Shown piece after piece: positions 8,956-16,279 of a stretch of DNA of 24,757 nucleotides. This DNA comes from DASWTL01 sp036405495. Its GTDB lineage: Bacteria; Bacteroidota; Bacteroidia; Sphingobacteriales; Sphingobacteriaceae. Both the position numbers and the translations under genes were made by a program. The notes beneath the pieces were generated by a model that did not search any database, had not been told where the DNA came from, and saw nothing but the letters and a program-made list of their open reading frames with translations. Numbering within the stretch: the stretch's first letter is position 1; every line of letters begins with the position of its first letter. The DNA lies in contig DASWXL010000079.1 in assembly GCA_036405495.1 (NCBI GenBank), positions 1-24,757 on the forward strand, in the 5' to 3' direction.

Positions 8956-10641
8956 TTGAAAAGGGTCCTTATTCTTTTAAATGTCTTTATTCTGGCTTTT
9001 TGCTCCTGTAATAAGGAAAAGCAGCCGAACCGGTCGGGCCAGGATGCCGACTTTAAAAAAGGTGAATCGTTCTTTTCTAAGCAGAATGATTCTGCCTATT
9101 ACTATTTCAACAAGGTAACTTCCGGATCGAGGGATAGCCTGGAGATCGCGATGGCTTATAACTATATGGCCGCGATCCAGTCGGATGCCGGTGATTACTT
9201 CGGAAGTCAGGAAAGCCTGCTGACGTCCCTTGGCTTTCTGGATGAACGCAATAAGAAGCATCACTGGTGTTTGTCGTCGAACTACAATGAACTCGGTATC
9301 GCCAGCTATAATCTGAAAAACTATGATGCTTCCCTTAGGTTCTACGATCTGGCCGTCAAACTTTCGGCTGATAAAGATTACGAACTCGTTATTTTAAATA
9401 ATAAGGCACTCATTCATCAGAAGAAAGGCCGGTACGCCGAAGCCTTAACGCTATACCGGGACATTATCAAACAGCACCGGAAAAATTCGGCAGCATACGC
9501 CAGGGTGCTGACCAATATGGCAAAAACAAAATGGCTTGCAGACCCGAGGTATAATGCGGCCCCGGAGCTTCTGAAAGCACTTCGGATCCGGAGGCAGGAG
9601 AATGATGTTTGGGGACTAACATCCAGTTATACCCATCTTGCCGATTACTATGCTGCTTCAAGACCTGATTCGGCATTGTACTATGCCGAAAATCTTCATA
9701 ACCTGGGTAGACGCCTGAACAGTACCGGCGCCAGGCTGGAGGCTCTGCAAAAGCTGATCAGCCTTAGCAATCCGGAGGCGGTGAAGCGCTATTTTTCCGA
9801 ATACCATCGGCTGACCGATAGTGTCCAGACCGCCCGCAACGCAGCCAGGAATCAGTTCGCGCTGATCCGCTATGAAGCGGAAAAACATAAAGCTGACAAC
9901 CTCAGGCTCCAGAAAGATAATGACGAAAAAGAATATCAGATCATCGCTGCGGTTTTGACGCTGATCGGGGTGTGTATTGCTTTTGTCATCTGGTATCGGA
10001 AAAGAAAACAGCGCCTGCATCTGGAAGCCCAGAATGCCATTAACGAAAATCAGCTTAAGATCTCCAAAAAGGTGCATGATGTAGTAGCCAATGGACTGTA
10101 CAGAATGATGTCGGAGATCGAAAATCAGGACGACGTAGACCGCGAGCACCTGTTAGACAAACTTGAGGATATGTATGAGCGGTCGCGCGACCTTTCATAT
10201 GAAAAAGGTACCTCGCAGCTTGCAGAGCTGAACTTTCATGAGACAATTAACAGTCTGATAACCTCTTTCGCAACGCACTCAACACGGGTGCTGGTGCTGG
10301 GGAACAACAAGGACCTGTGGAAAGACGTAAATGAAACCGCCCGCCAGGAAGTCGGCCACGTCATCCAGGAGCTGATGGTGAATATGAAGAAGCACAGCCA
10401 GGCAGGTAACGTACTGGTCAGGTTTGCACAATCTCACAACCATATTAACATCAGCTATTCGGATGATGGCGTTGGTCTTACGGAAAAAATCGCCTATGGC
10501 AACGGCCTCACTAATACGGGAAACCGTATAGAAAGTATCGGAGGCGCCATTACTTTTGACAGGAATACGGAAAGGGGAGTCAGCGTAGCGATCTCTTTCC
10601 CGGTGTCGTTAACGGATCAGTTATGTTCAAAAGCGTATTAA
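8956..10641 (+). CDS. TPR-containing lipoprotein sensor histidine kinase
   Basis: 561 residues from a TTG start. The start is supported because an in-frame stop lies at 8941, no in-frame ATG exists before residue ~65, and the TTG gives a clean lipoprotein signal ('RVLILLNVFILAFCSCNK', Cys18 most likely lipidated). Residues ~35-290 are helical and TPR-like and should be periplasmic. One transmembrane helix spans ~328-346. A coiled-coil-like linker leads to 'KKVHDVVANGLYR', where His374 is the likely phosphorylated residue (HisKA_3-like). The HATPase domain (~460-551) has the N-box 'QELMVNMKKH' (Asn476), G1 'DDGVG' and G2 'GNGLTNTGNRI'. The cognate response regulator overlaps its 3' end by 19 nt. 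The signal sensed and target genes are unknown. Confidence 0.9.
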   Translation: MKRVLILLNVFILAFCSCNKEKQPNRSGQDADFKKGESFFSKQNDSAYYYFNKVTSGSRDSLEIAMAYNYMAAIQSDAGDYFGSQESLLTSLGFLDERNKKHHWCLSSNYNELGIASYNLKNYDASLRFYDLAVKLSADKDYELVILNNKALIHQKKGRYAEALTLYRDIIKQHRKNSAAYARVLTNMAKTKWLADPRYNAAPELLKALRIRRQENDVWGLTSSYTHLADYYAASRPDSALYYAENLHNLGRRLNSTGARLEALQKLISLSNPEAVKRYFSEYHRLTDSVQTARNAARNQFALIRYEAEKHKADNLRLQKDNDEKEYQIIAAVLTLIGVCIAFVIWYRKRKQRLHLEAQNAINENQLKISKKVHDVVANGLYRMMSEIENQDDVDREHLLDKLEDMYERSRDLSYEKGTSQLAELNFHETINSLITSFATHSTRVLVLGNNKDLWKDVNETARQEVGHVIQELMVNMKKHSQAGNVLVRFAQSHNHINISYSDDGVGLTEKIAYGNGLTNTGNRIESIGGAITFDRNTERGVSVAISFPVSLTDQLCSKAY

Positions 10642-11285
10642 TAGCGGAAGATCACGAAAGTGCCAATATTTCCTTACGGAAGACTCTCGACGAGTTGGGA
10701 ATTAACAATACCTACGTCTACTATTGTGATGATGCACTAAGCAGGATCCGCAGAGCGATTTTCGATGGAGCACCCTATGATCTTCTTATCACCGACCTGT
10801 ATTTCGAGGCGGACGAGCGGCAGCAGCAACTTGATGGTGGCGAAGCGCTTATTGCTGCGGCAAAAGAGGTTCAGCCCGGACTCAAGATCCTCGTTTTTTC
10901 TGCCGAGCACAGGCCGGCGGTCATCGAAGGATTATTCCGCGATCAGGGCATCAACGGTTATGTCCGGAAAGCGCGGCGCGATGCGCAGGAGCTGAAGCAG
11001 GCAGTACAGAGCATGTCCGATGGAAAGCTTCATATTCCCGTCCATCTCCGGCAGGCTATGAAGCACAATAATGCGCATGAGTTCACCGATTTCGATGTAA
11101 CGATTATCACTCTTCTTTCTGAGGGCATGCGCCAGAAAGATATTCCGGCATTTCTGCAGCAAAACCAGATCCGGCCCTCCGGATTAAGCAGTATAGAAAA
11201 GCGCCTCAACCTCATGAAAGATACGCTCAGCTTTTCCAAGAACGAGCAGCTGGTAGCGTACTGCAAGGACATGGGTATTATTTGA
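10623..11285 (+). CDS. DNA-binding response regulator (receiver + divergent LuxR-like HTH)
   Basis: 220 residues. The N-terminal receiver domain has all key positions: acidic pair Glu9/Asp10, phospho-acceptor Asp58 ('LLITDLYF'), Ser93 ('VFSAEH') and Lys116 ('GYVRKA'). The C-terminal part (~153-215) resembles a LuxR/NarL helix-turn-helix ('FTDFDVTIITLLSEGMRQKDI...GLSSIEKRLNLMKDTL'). It is divergent, lacking the usual 'TVKxH' recognition motif and carrying 'SSIEKRL' in its place. Translation begins inside the kinase gene (19-nt overlap), so the two are a coupled two-component pair. Targets are unknown; the upstream acyltransferase and the downstream small gene are the nearest candidates. Confidence 0.9.
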   Translation: MFKSVLIAEDHESANISLRKTLDELGINNTYVYYCDDALSRIRRAIFDGAPYDLLITDLYFEADERQQQLDGGEALIAAAKEVQPGLKILVFSAEHRPAVIEGLFRDQGINGYVRKARRDAQELKQAVQSMSDGKLHIPVHLRQAMKHNNAHEFTDFDVTIITLLSEGMRQKDIPAFLQQNQIRPSGLSSIEKRLNLMKDTLSFSKNEQLVAYCKDMGII

Positions 11286-11310
11286 TGCGATCACCAGCCG
11301 CGTGGCCGGA

Positions 11311-11330
11311 CCTTACGGTTTCCCGTAAGG
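11311..11330 (+). terminator. Hairpin after the two-component operon
   Basis: A perfect 8-bp inverted repeat, CCTTACGG (11311-11318) and CCGTAAGG (11323-11330), with a 4-nt TTTC loop lies 26 bp after the response regulator stop. There is no following T-tract, so it is an atypical terminator. It could equally be an operator for the small gene that starts at 11386. Confidence 0.45.
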
Positions 11331-11349
11331 AAGGCATACTTAGTCGGGC

Positions 11350-11357
11350 TAAATTTG
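11350..11357 (+). promoter_or_regulatory. Candidate -7 promoter element for the small KTSC-like gene
   Basis: TAAATTTG fits the Bacteroidota -7 consensus TAnnTTTG exactly and lies 28 bp before the ATG at 11386. No good -33 TTTG is seen at the expected 19-21 nt upstream, so strength is uncertain. Confidence 0.4.
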
Positions 11358-11385
11358 AACCGTACATCATTCGAATTCTCTGCCA

Positions 11386-11613
11386 ATGTATAAGTATGCC
11401 AATAAAAGCGGCAATTCCTGTGTCGACAGCTACCAGATCGGCGATAACTATATCATAGTGAGTTACACATCAGGAAGTGTATATGCGTACACCTATCGAA
11501 GCGCCGGCGTGACCAATGTCGAGACCATGAAGTCGTATGCATTGTTAGGAAAAGGTCTTTCCAGCTTTATCAGGGAAAATGTAAAAGACCGGTATTCGAA
11601 AAAATTGCTGTAA
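11386..11613 (+). CDS. Small KTSC-like hypothetical protein
   Basis: 75 residues, no signal peptide and no membrane segment. The pattern of an alternating beta region ('YIIVSYTSGSVYAYTYRSAG') followed by 'MKSYALLGKGLSSFIRENVKDRYS' resembles the short KTSC-type domain, where a small strand-rich unit ends in an 'F/Yi...ir..y' helix. KTSC domains occur alone or next to nucleic-acid enzymes, and their function is poorly known. The gene has its own -7-like element 28 bp upstream, a hairpin before that, and a 164-bp gap after it, so it is probably transcribed alone. Coding status is likely because of the clean start and consistent residue composition. The family match is from memory of the domain and is tentative. 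Confidence 0.65.
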   Translation: MYKYANKSGNSCVDSYQIGDNYIIVSYTSGSVYAYTYRSAGVTNVETMKSYALLGKGLSSFIRENVKDRYSKKLL

Positions 11614-11777
11614 ATACTTATCGCCCGCGCTTATCCCGGCCAGTGTTAGAAAAAATTTAGTCGCCATGCCTGGCCTCTGCTTGTTTCTGCAAAAGAAATT
11701 ATAACTTACATTTCAATTATTTCACGCCGGGCAGACAGAGAAGACTATTTTGAGTTAACATTAAATCTCAGGCAATA

Positions 11778-12698
11778 ATGACACATACCAGCCGAAGGGC
11801 TTTCCTGCAAAATGCATCCCTGCTGCTTGCAGGTGCTTTTGCAACGTATTCTTTTGGTTTCAAAAGCCGGAAACCACTGTTAGCATTTTCCACACTCGGA
11901 TGCCCCGACTGGACCTTCCCCCGGATCACCGATTTTGCATCGAAGCATGGCTACCAGGGTCTGGAAGTGCGGGGGATCCTTCGCGAAACGGACCTGACCA
12001 GGTCGCCCATATTCAGTACATCAGAAAGCCGGAAAACGACGGTGAAGCGCATGCAGGACAAAGAATTGCACTTCGTTGGCCTGGGATCATCTGCCATGTT
12101 ACATCATGCGGCACCGGCCGAACGGAAGAAGAATCTGGATGAAGGAAAGAGATTCATCGACCTGGCGCAAGAGATAGACTGTCCATATGTGCGGGTATTT
12201 CCGAATAACTTTCCAAAAGATCAGGAGAAAGAGGCGACCATCGGTCTGATCACGCAGGGTATGATGGAATTAGCCGGTCATGCAAACGGCAGCAGCGTGA
12301 CCGTCTTAATGGAAACGCACGGCGATCTGGTCAGGGCTGATGACCTGTTAACGATCATGGATGCTGCGCCGCATAAACATGCGGGCCTGGTCTGGGATAT
12401 TGCCAACATGTGGACCATAACCAGGCAGTCGCCGTCAGACGTGTATAACAAATTGAAGAAATACATCCGGCACACGCACATCAAAGATGCTCGTATTGTA
12501 GCCGGCAAGCCTGAGTACACCTTACTCGGACAAGGAGAGGTACCGGTTTTCGAAGCAATCAGAGCGTTGGTAAAGGGTAATTATGCGGGCTATTACAGCT
12601 TCGAGTGGGAAAAACTCTGGCATCCGGAGATCGCTGAGCCAGAAACAGCATTAGCCCATTTTCCCGGAGCTATCCATCAGTATCTTAAGCAGCTTTAA
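11778..12698 (+). CDS. Tat-exported TIM-barrel sugar isomerase/epimerase-like protein
   Basis: 306 residues with a twin-arginine signal 'SRRAFLQ' at 5-11 followed by a hydrophobic stretch, so it should be exported folded to the periplasm. The rest is a xylose-isomerase-like (AP endonuclease 2) TIM barrel: 'LLAFSTLGCPDW', 'GYQGLEVRG', 'VRVFPNNF', and probable metal ligands Glu179 ('VLMETHGD'), Asp207 ('LVWDIANMW'), His234 ('IRHTHIKDA') and Glu276 or Glu278 ('SFEWEKLW'). Family members isomerise or epimerise sugars or related polyols; the substrate here is unknown. The stop is one base before the start of a GMC oxidoreductase, so the two are co-translated and probably act on the same sugar, for example keto-sugar formation followed by isomerisation. 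That joint role is inference. Confidence 0.9.
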   Translation: MTHTSRRAFLQNASLLLAGAFATYSFGFKSRKPLLAFSTLGCPDWTFPRITDFASKHGYQGLEVRGILRETDLTRSPIFSTSESRKTTVKRMQDKELHFVGLGSSAMLHHAAPAERKKNLDEGKRFIDLAQEIDCPYVRVFPNNFPKDQEKEATIGLITQGMMELAGHANGSSVTVLMETHGDLVRADDLLTIMDAAPHKHAGLVWDIANMWTITRQSPSDVYNKLKKYIRHTHIKDARIVAGKPEYTLLGQGEVPVFEAIRALVKGNYAGYYSFEWEKLWHPEIAEPETALAHFPGAIHQYLKQL

Positions 12699-12699
12699 T

Positions 12700-14400
12700 A
12701 TGGCCGTTGATTCTACTTTTCTCAATACGAAGTCAAAGTCTCAGAACACTTACGATGCCATTATCGTCGGCTCCGGTATCAGCGGCGGATGGGCAGCAAA
12801 GGAATTGTGTGAAAAGGGACTGAAGGTGTTGTTACTTGAAAGAGGCGCGCCTGTGGTGCATCCGGAGTATCCGACAGCCACAATGGCTCCATGGGATCTT
12901 CCGCACCGCAATAGTCTGACGGCCGCCGACAAAGAACGCCACTTTATTCAAAGGAGGCATTACTCACTGAGAGAAGACAATAAACATTTTTACATCAAAG
13001 ATCAGGAAAATCCATATATCGAAACCAGGCGATTTGACTGGATCCGGGGCGATATTGTCGGTGGGCGGTCGTTGCTATGGGCGAGGGCCTGTTACCGGTG
13101 GAGCGACCTCGACTTTGAGGCTAATCTGCGCGACGGGCATGGTGTCGACTGGCCGATCCGTTATAAAGATCTCACTCCGTGGTATTCATATGTCGAATCC
13201 TTCATCGGCGTGAGCGGGCAGTCCGAAGGCATCGCGCACCTGCCGGACGGTGTGTTTCAGCCGCCCTTTGAAATGAATGCGGTTGAACGGGATTTTAAGA
13301 GCAAGATAGAAAGCCGCTATGCAGACCGCAAGGTTATTATGGGAAGAACGGCAAACCTCACCAAACCTGTGAAGGGTCGCGGCCAGTGTATGGCCAGAGA
13401 CCTTTGTCACCGCGGTTGCCCCTACGGCGCCTATTTCAGTACGAACGCCAGCACCATGCCCGCAGCGCATGCCACCGGCAACCTGACATTAAAACCACAT
13501 TCACTCGTTAGCAGGGTGCTGTACGATGAACAGAAGCAAAGAGCCGCAGGCGTAGAGGTTATCGACACGCAAACCAACCAGGTGGAGGAATTTTATGCTA
13601 CGATCATTTTCCTGAATGCTTCAACAGTAGCCACAACGTCTATACTGCTGAATTCAACGTCTTCCCGTTTTCCGAACGGCATGGGGAATGGCAGCGATCA
13701 GCTGGGGCGCAACCTGATGGACCACCACAAAGGGCTTTCGGCCACCGCCGAAGTCGCCGGCTTCGAAGATATGTACTATTACGGTCGCAGACCGGTATCT
13801 ATCCTGATCCCCCGGTTCCGGAATGTCGGTAAAAACGATGCCGGCTTCCTTCGCGGCTACAACTATGGCGGCGGTGCTTACCGGCGACGTGCCGGCGGCG
13901 GGACCGGTATCGGATCGGCGCTTAAAGAAGCTGCGACCGAACCGGGAGGGTGGGGAATTAGTCTTTGGGCCTTTGGCGAGTGCTTGCCTTATGCCGATAA
14001 CCGGATCACCCTGGATCACGACAAAAAAGACAAGTGGGGGCGCCCGCTGACGGTCATTGATTGCGAGTTTAAGGAAAATGAAAGAGCCATGAACCGCGAA
14101 ATGGGCGATATGGCAGGGGAAATGCTCCAGGCGGCAGGATTCACCGGCATTAACGTTCAAAATAAGATGTCGTTCCCCGGCAATGCCAATCACGAAATGG
14201 GCACCGCGCGGATGGGGCGGGATCCCCGCACGTCGGTATTGAACAGCTTCAATCAAATGCATGAAGTTCCCAACGTCTTTGTCACCGACGGATCGTGCAT
14301 GACATCCGGATCCTGTGTCAATCCCTCGCTGACCTATATGGCGCTTACGGCAAGGGCGTGCGACTATGCAGTGAGGGAGATGAAGAAGCTGAACCTGTAA
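12700..14400 (+). CDS. GMC-family FAD-dependent oxidoreductase
   Basis: 566 residues. The N-terminal FAD-binding motif G-x-G-x-x-G is present as 'DAIIVGSGISGGWAA' (~19-33), followed by 'LKVLLLERG'. The C-terminal catalytic block includes His498 ('NHEMGTARMGRDP') and Asn541 ('SCVNPSLTYMALTARA'), the usual His/Asn pair that oxidises an alcohol or sugar hydroxyl. The Cys-containing stretch 'CMARDLCHRGCPYGAYFS' (~228-245) is typical of the Bacteroidota subgroup usually paired with a Tat-signal 'gluconate 2-dehydrogenase subunit 3' protein. No such subunit is visible here; the partner one base upstream is a Tat-signal TIM-barrel protein instead. The GMC protein itself has no signal peptide. Substrate unknown; a sugar 3-dehydrogenase role is one possibility. 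Confidence 0.92.
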   Translation: MAVDSTFLNTKSKSQNTYDAIIVGSGISGGWAAKELCEKGLKVLLLERGAPVVHPEYPTATMAPWDLPHRNSLTAADKERHFIQRRHYSLREDNKHFYIKDQENPYIETRRFDWIRGDIVGGRSLLWARACYRWSDLDFEANLRDGHGVDWPIRYKDLTPWYSYVESFIGVSGQSEGIAHLPDGVFQPPFEMNAVERDFKSKIESRYADRKVIMGRTANLTKPVKGRGQCMARDLCHRGCPYGAYFSTNASTMPAAHATGNLTLKPHSLVSRVLYDEQKQRAAGVEVIDTQTNQVEEFYATIIFLNASTVATTSILLNSTSSRFPNGMGNGSDQLGRNLMDHHKGLSATAEVAGFEDMYYYGRRPVSILIPRFRNVGKNDAGFLRGYNYGGGAYRRRAGGGTGIGSALKEAATEPGGWGISLWAFGECLPYADNRITLDHDKKDKWGRPLTVIDCEFKENERAMNREMGDMAGEMLQAAGFTGINVQNKMSFPGNANHEMGTARMGRDPRTSVLNSFNQMHEVPNVFVTDGSCMTSGSCVNPSLTYMALTARACDYAVREMKKLNL

Positions 14401-14441
14401 TTATGTGATCTAAGATAATTTTTTGCGGGGCAGCGGTATCC

Positions 14442-14449
14442 TAAATTTG
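14442..14449 (+). promoter_or_regulatory. Candidate -7 promoter element for the pirin gene
   Basis: TAAATTTG matches TAnnTTTG and lies 25 bp upstream of the pirin ATG. A TTTG at 14422-14425 could be the -33 element, though its 16-nt spacing is shorter than the usual 19-21. Confidence 0.5.
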
Positions 14450-14474
14450 TATACATCCAAAGAGAGGGTACGAT

Positions 14475-15344
14475 ATGAAAAAGACTATCGAAAGAATTAC
14501 AGCAAAGCCGTCCAGGCCAGGTATGGTAGGCGATGGCTTCAGGGTATTTAACTACATTCCCGGAGCAAACATTCCGCAGCAGAGGATCAGCCCGTTCTTA
14601 ATGCTTGATTTTAATGCCGAATACGATTTCGGACCTTCCAACCACCTGAGGGGCGTTGATGTCCATCCGCACAAAGGTTTTGAAACCGTAACCATCGCTT
14701 ATAAAGGCAGTGTTGCACATCATGACAGTGCCGGCAACAGCGGAGTTATCAACCCGGGCGACGTTCAATGGATGACCGCAGGTGCCGGTATCCTGCATAA
14801 GGAATATCACGAGCAGGAGTTCTCCAGGAGAGGCGGCCCGTTCGAGATGGTCCAGTTATGGGTGAACCTTCCTAAAAAAAACAAGTTAACCCCGCCTCAT
14901 TATCAGGCCATCACCAAAGAGCAGATGGGAAAAGTTGAGCTGCCCGAGGGTAAAGGCGTTGTCCATGTGATCGCCGGATCATTCGAAGGCGTAAAGGGGC
15001 CCGCAGAAACGTATTCTCCGGTGAACCTGTTTGATATCAAACTCAAGGAAGGAGGAGAGGTGACGTTCAGCCTGCCTGCCTCACATAATACGTCCGTACT
15101 GGTAGTTAACGGTAATGTTGAAGTAAACGGCGGGAAGGCGTCCGAGCATAGCTTCGTTCTTTTTACGAACGAAGGCGAGGAGATCAAGATCAGGGCAAGC
15201 GAAGATAGTGTGCTGTTAGTTATGAGCGGGGAGCCGCTTAATGAGCCCATTGCCAGCTACGGCCCTTTCGTGATGAACACCGAGGAGGAGATCAGGGAGT
15301 CGATACGCGAGTTTCAGGCCGGAAAGTTCGGCGTTCTGTCATAA
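14475..15344 (+). CDS. Pirin family protein
   Basis: 289 residues of the bicupin pirin fold. The N-terminal cupin keeps the metal-binding set: His64 and His66 ('VDVHPHKGFETV'), His108 and Glu110 ('GAGILHKEYHE'). The C-terminal cupin begins near 'VHVIAGSFEGVKGP' and ends with 'GPFVMNTEEEI', typical of the family. Bacterial pirins bind Fe or another metal and some show quercetin 2,3-dioxygenase activity; the physiological role is usually unknown. The gene has its own -7 element and is separated from the GMC gene by 74 bp, so it is probably transcribed alone. It faces the PAS gene tail to tail. Confidence 0.93.
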   Translation: MKKTIERITAKPSRPGMVGDGFRVFNYIPGANIPQQRISPFLMLDFNAEYDFGPSNHLRGVDVHPHKGFETVTIAYKGSVAHHDSAGNSGVINPGDVQWMTAGAGILHKEYHEQEFSRRGGPFEMVQLWVNLPKKNKLTPPHYQAITKEQMGKVELPEGKGVVHVIAGSFEGVKGPAETYSPVNLFDIKLKEGGEVTFSLPASHNTSVLVVNGNVEVNGGKASEHSFVLFTNEGEEIKIRASEDSVLLVMSGEPLNEPIASYGPFVMNTEEEIRESIREFQAGKFGVLS

Positions 15345-15389
15345 CGGAGCGCCGTGCTGTTGATCTGACCGGAAGCCGGCACCTTCTGA

Positions 15390-15797
15390 TCAGGAGATCT
15401 CGTGATCGCTAAGTTCTTTCGTCAGCTTGGTAAAACCGATAACTTCGCCATCGTCATCGTGAAGAGCAGTAATTAAAATACTGCCCCAGAATGTCGTTCC
15501 ATCCTTTCTGACACGTCTTCCGATATGTTTTGCCCGGCCTTCTTTAATGGCCTGCGCAAGCAATTTTTCAGGAAGGCGCTCCTGTCTGTCACGCGGCATA
15601 TAAAACAGCCGGAAATTCTGTCCCAGTATTTCTTCCTCTTTATATCCCTTGATCTTCTCGGCGCCTTTATTCCAGGTCAGTATGGTGCCGTCAAAGTCCA
15701 GCAGAATGATGGCATAGTCCATAATCTCCTGAATCATTCTCTCATGCAACTGCTGTAAAACTTCTACTTTTTCCATTATTGTCTGAACTGCCGGCAT
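15390..15797 (-). CDS. Stand-alone PAS-domain protein
   Basis: 135 residues. A short N-terminal helix (~1-25) leads into one PAS domain (~26-128): 'DYAIILLDFDGTILTWNKGAEKIKGYKEEEILGQNF', then 'RRVRKDGTTFWGSILITALHDDDGEVIGFTKLTKELSD'. This is the form normally found in front of a histidine kinase, yet the protein stops directly after the domain with no kinase, HTH or cyclase. It could be a free sensor protein acting in trans or the left-over N-terminal part of a kinase; the downstream DNA up to pirin (45 bp) shows no kinase remnant. The start could also be Met8 (15776). A large nested inverted repeat lies just upstream. Confidence 0.85.
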   Translation of the reverse strand: MPAVQTIMEKVEVLQQLHERMIQEIMDYAIILLDFDGTILTWNKGAEKIKGYKEEEILGQNFRLFYMPRDRQERLPEKLLAQAIKEGRAKHIGRRVRKDGTTFWGSILITALHDDDGEVIGFTKLTKELSDHEIS

Positions 15798-15813
15798 AGC
15801 GTAATCTAACAGA

Positions 15814-15868
15814 TGTCGGTGATACCTTTTCTAAACGTGTAGCGGCTACACAATTGTCATCTCCGACA
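15814..15868. repeat. Nested inverted repeats upstream of the PAS gene
   Basis: The inner dyad is GTGTAGC (15837-15843) and GCTACAC (15845-15851) around a single central G. The outer dyad is TGTCGGTGAT (15814-15823) against ATCTCCGACA (15859-15868), 9 of 10 bases paired and nearly the same centre. The structure starts 16 bp from the PAS start codon and lies in the divergent gap between the PAS and VOC-remnant genes. It could be an operator for a dimeric repressor or a leader RNA hairpin. Confidence 0.5.
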
Positions 15869-15958
15869 AAACGCCATCCCGCGTGAATTGTTCTCGGCGG
15901 CTTTTTGCGGCCAGAGTTTCGAAGATAGCTTTTCACTGGCTTACTCCAAATGAATTAT

Positions 15959-15966
15959 TAGATTTG
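15959..15966 (+). promoter_or_regulatory. Candidate -7 promoter element for the VOC remnant / DUF2200 unit
   Basis: TAGATTTG matches TAnnTTTG exactly and lies 33 bp before the ATG at 16000. It could still drive the DUF2200 gene, since the VOC remnant between them is only 275 bp long. Confidence 0.45.
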
Positions 15967-15999
15967 GTGTAGCGAAGAACATGAATTAACACAGATAAT

Positions 16000-16274
16000 A
16001 TGGCAACGCCGAACGATAAAACTCAGGGGATAACCCCGCCAGATGACAGGAGCCCAAAGGTGGTCGGAATTGGCGCGGAAGTGAATACTTTGCACCTTCT
16101 GCAAAAGATTTTATGATCAATTACAGAGTTCAGAATATCGAAGGGCTTGTCAAAAAGTTAAGAGAGAACGGTGTCACTATTGTGGATGAAATTCAAACGT
16201 TCGACTACGGCAAGTTCATTCACATAATGGATTTTGAAGGAAATAAGATAGAACTTTGGGAACCGGTAAAATAA
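16000..16274 (+). pseudogene. Broken VOC (glyoxalase/bleomycin-resistance fold) gene with internal deletion
   Basis: The first 25 codons from ATG 16000 read like the start of a VOC-family protein ('PPDDRSPKVVGIG'). This frame then runs into a TGA at 16114-16116. A second frame from about 16077 to the TAA at 16272 gives a typical VOC C-terminus: 'EYFAPSAKDFMINYRVQNIE', then 'VTIVDEI' and 'HIMDFEGNKIELWEP'. In intact relatives about 55-60 residues lie between the 'GIGG' start strand and the 'EYFAPS' segment; here they are missing and the two parts are in different frames. The join lies around 16074-16082. The remnant keeps a promoter-like element upstream and is 5 bp from the DUF2200 gene, so the original operon was VOC-DUF2200. 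Confidence 0.8.
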
Positions 16275-16279
16275 ATAGC

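Noticed and set aside
11614..11777. GGCCAG / CTGGCC inverted arms and TACATTTC before the Tat protein
   Set aside because: The arms are short and widely spaced and the -7 match is imperfect; nothing firm can be assigned in this 164-bp gap.
13654..14262. A 202-residue open frame on the - strand inside the GMC gene
   Set aside because: It lies opposite a strongly conserved GMC oxidoreductase, and its translation shows no family features; high-GC antisense frames are often open.
15345..15389. CCGG-AAG-CCGG repeat between pirin and PAS
   Set aside because: Only a 4-bp stem with no T-tract; not enough to call a terminator.
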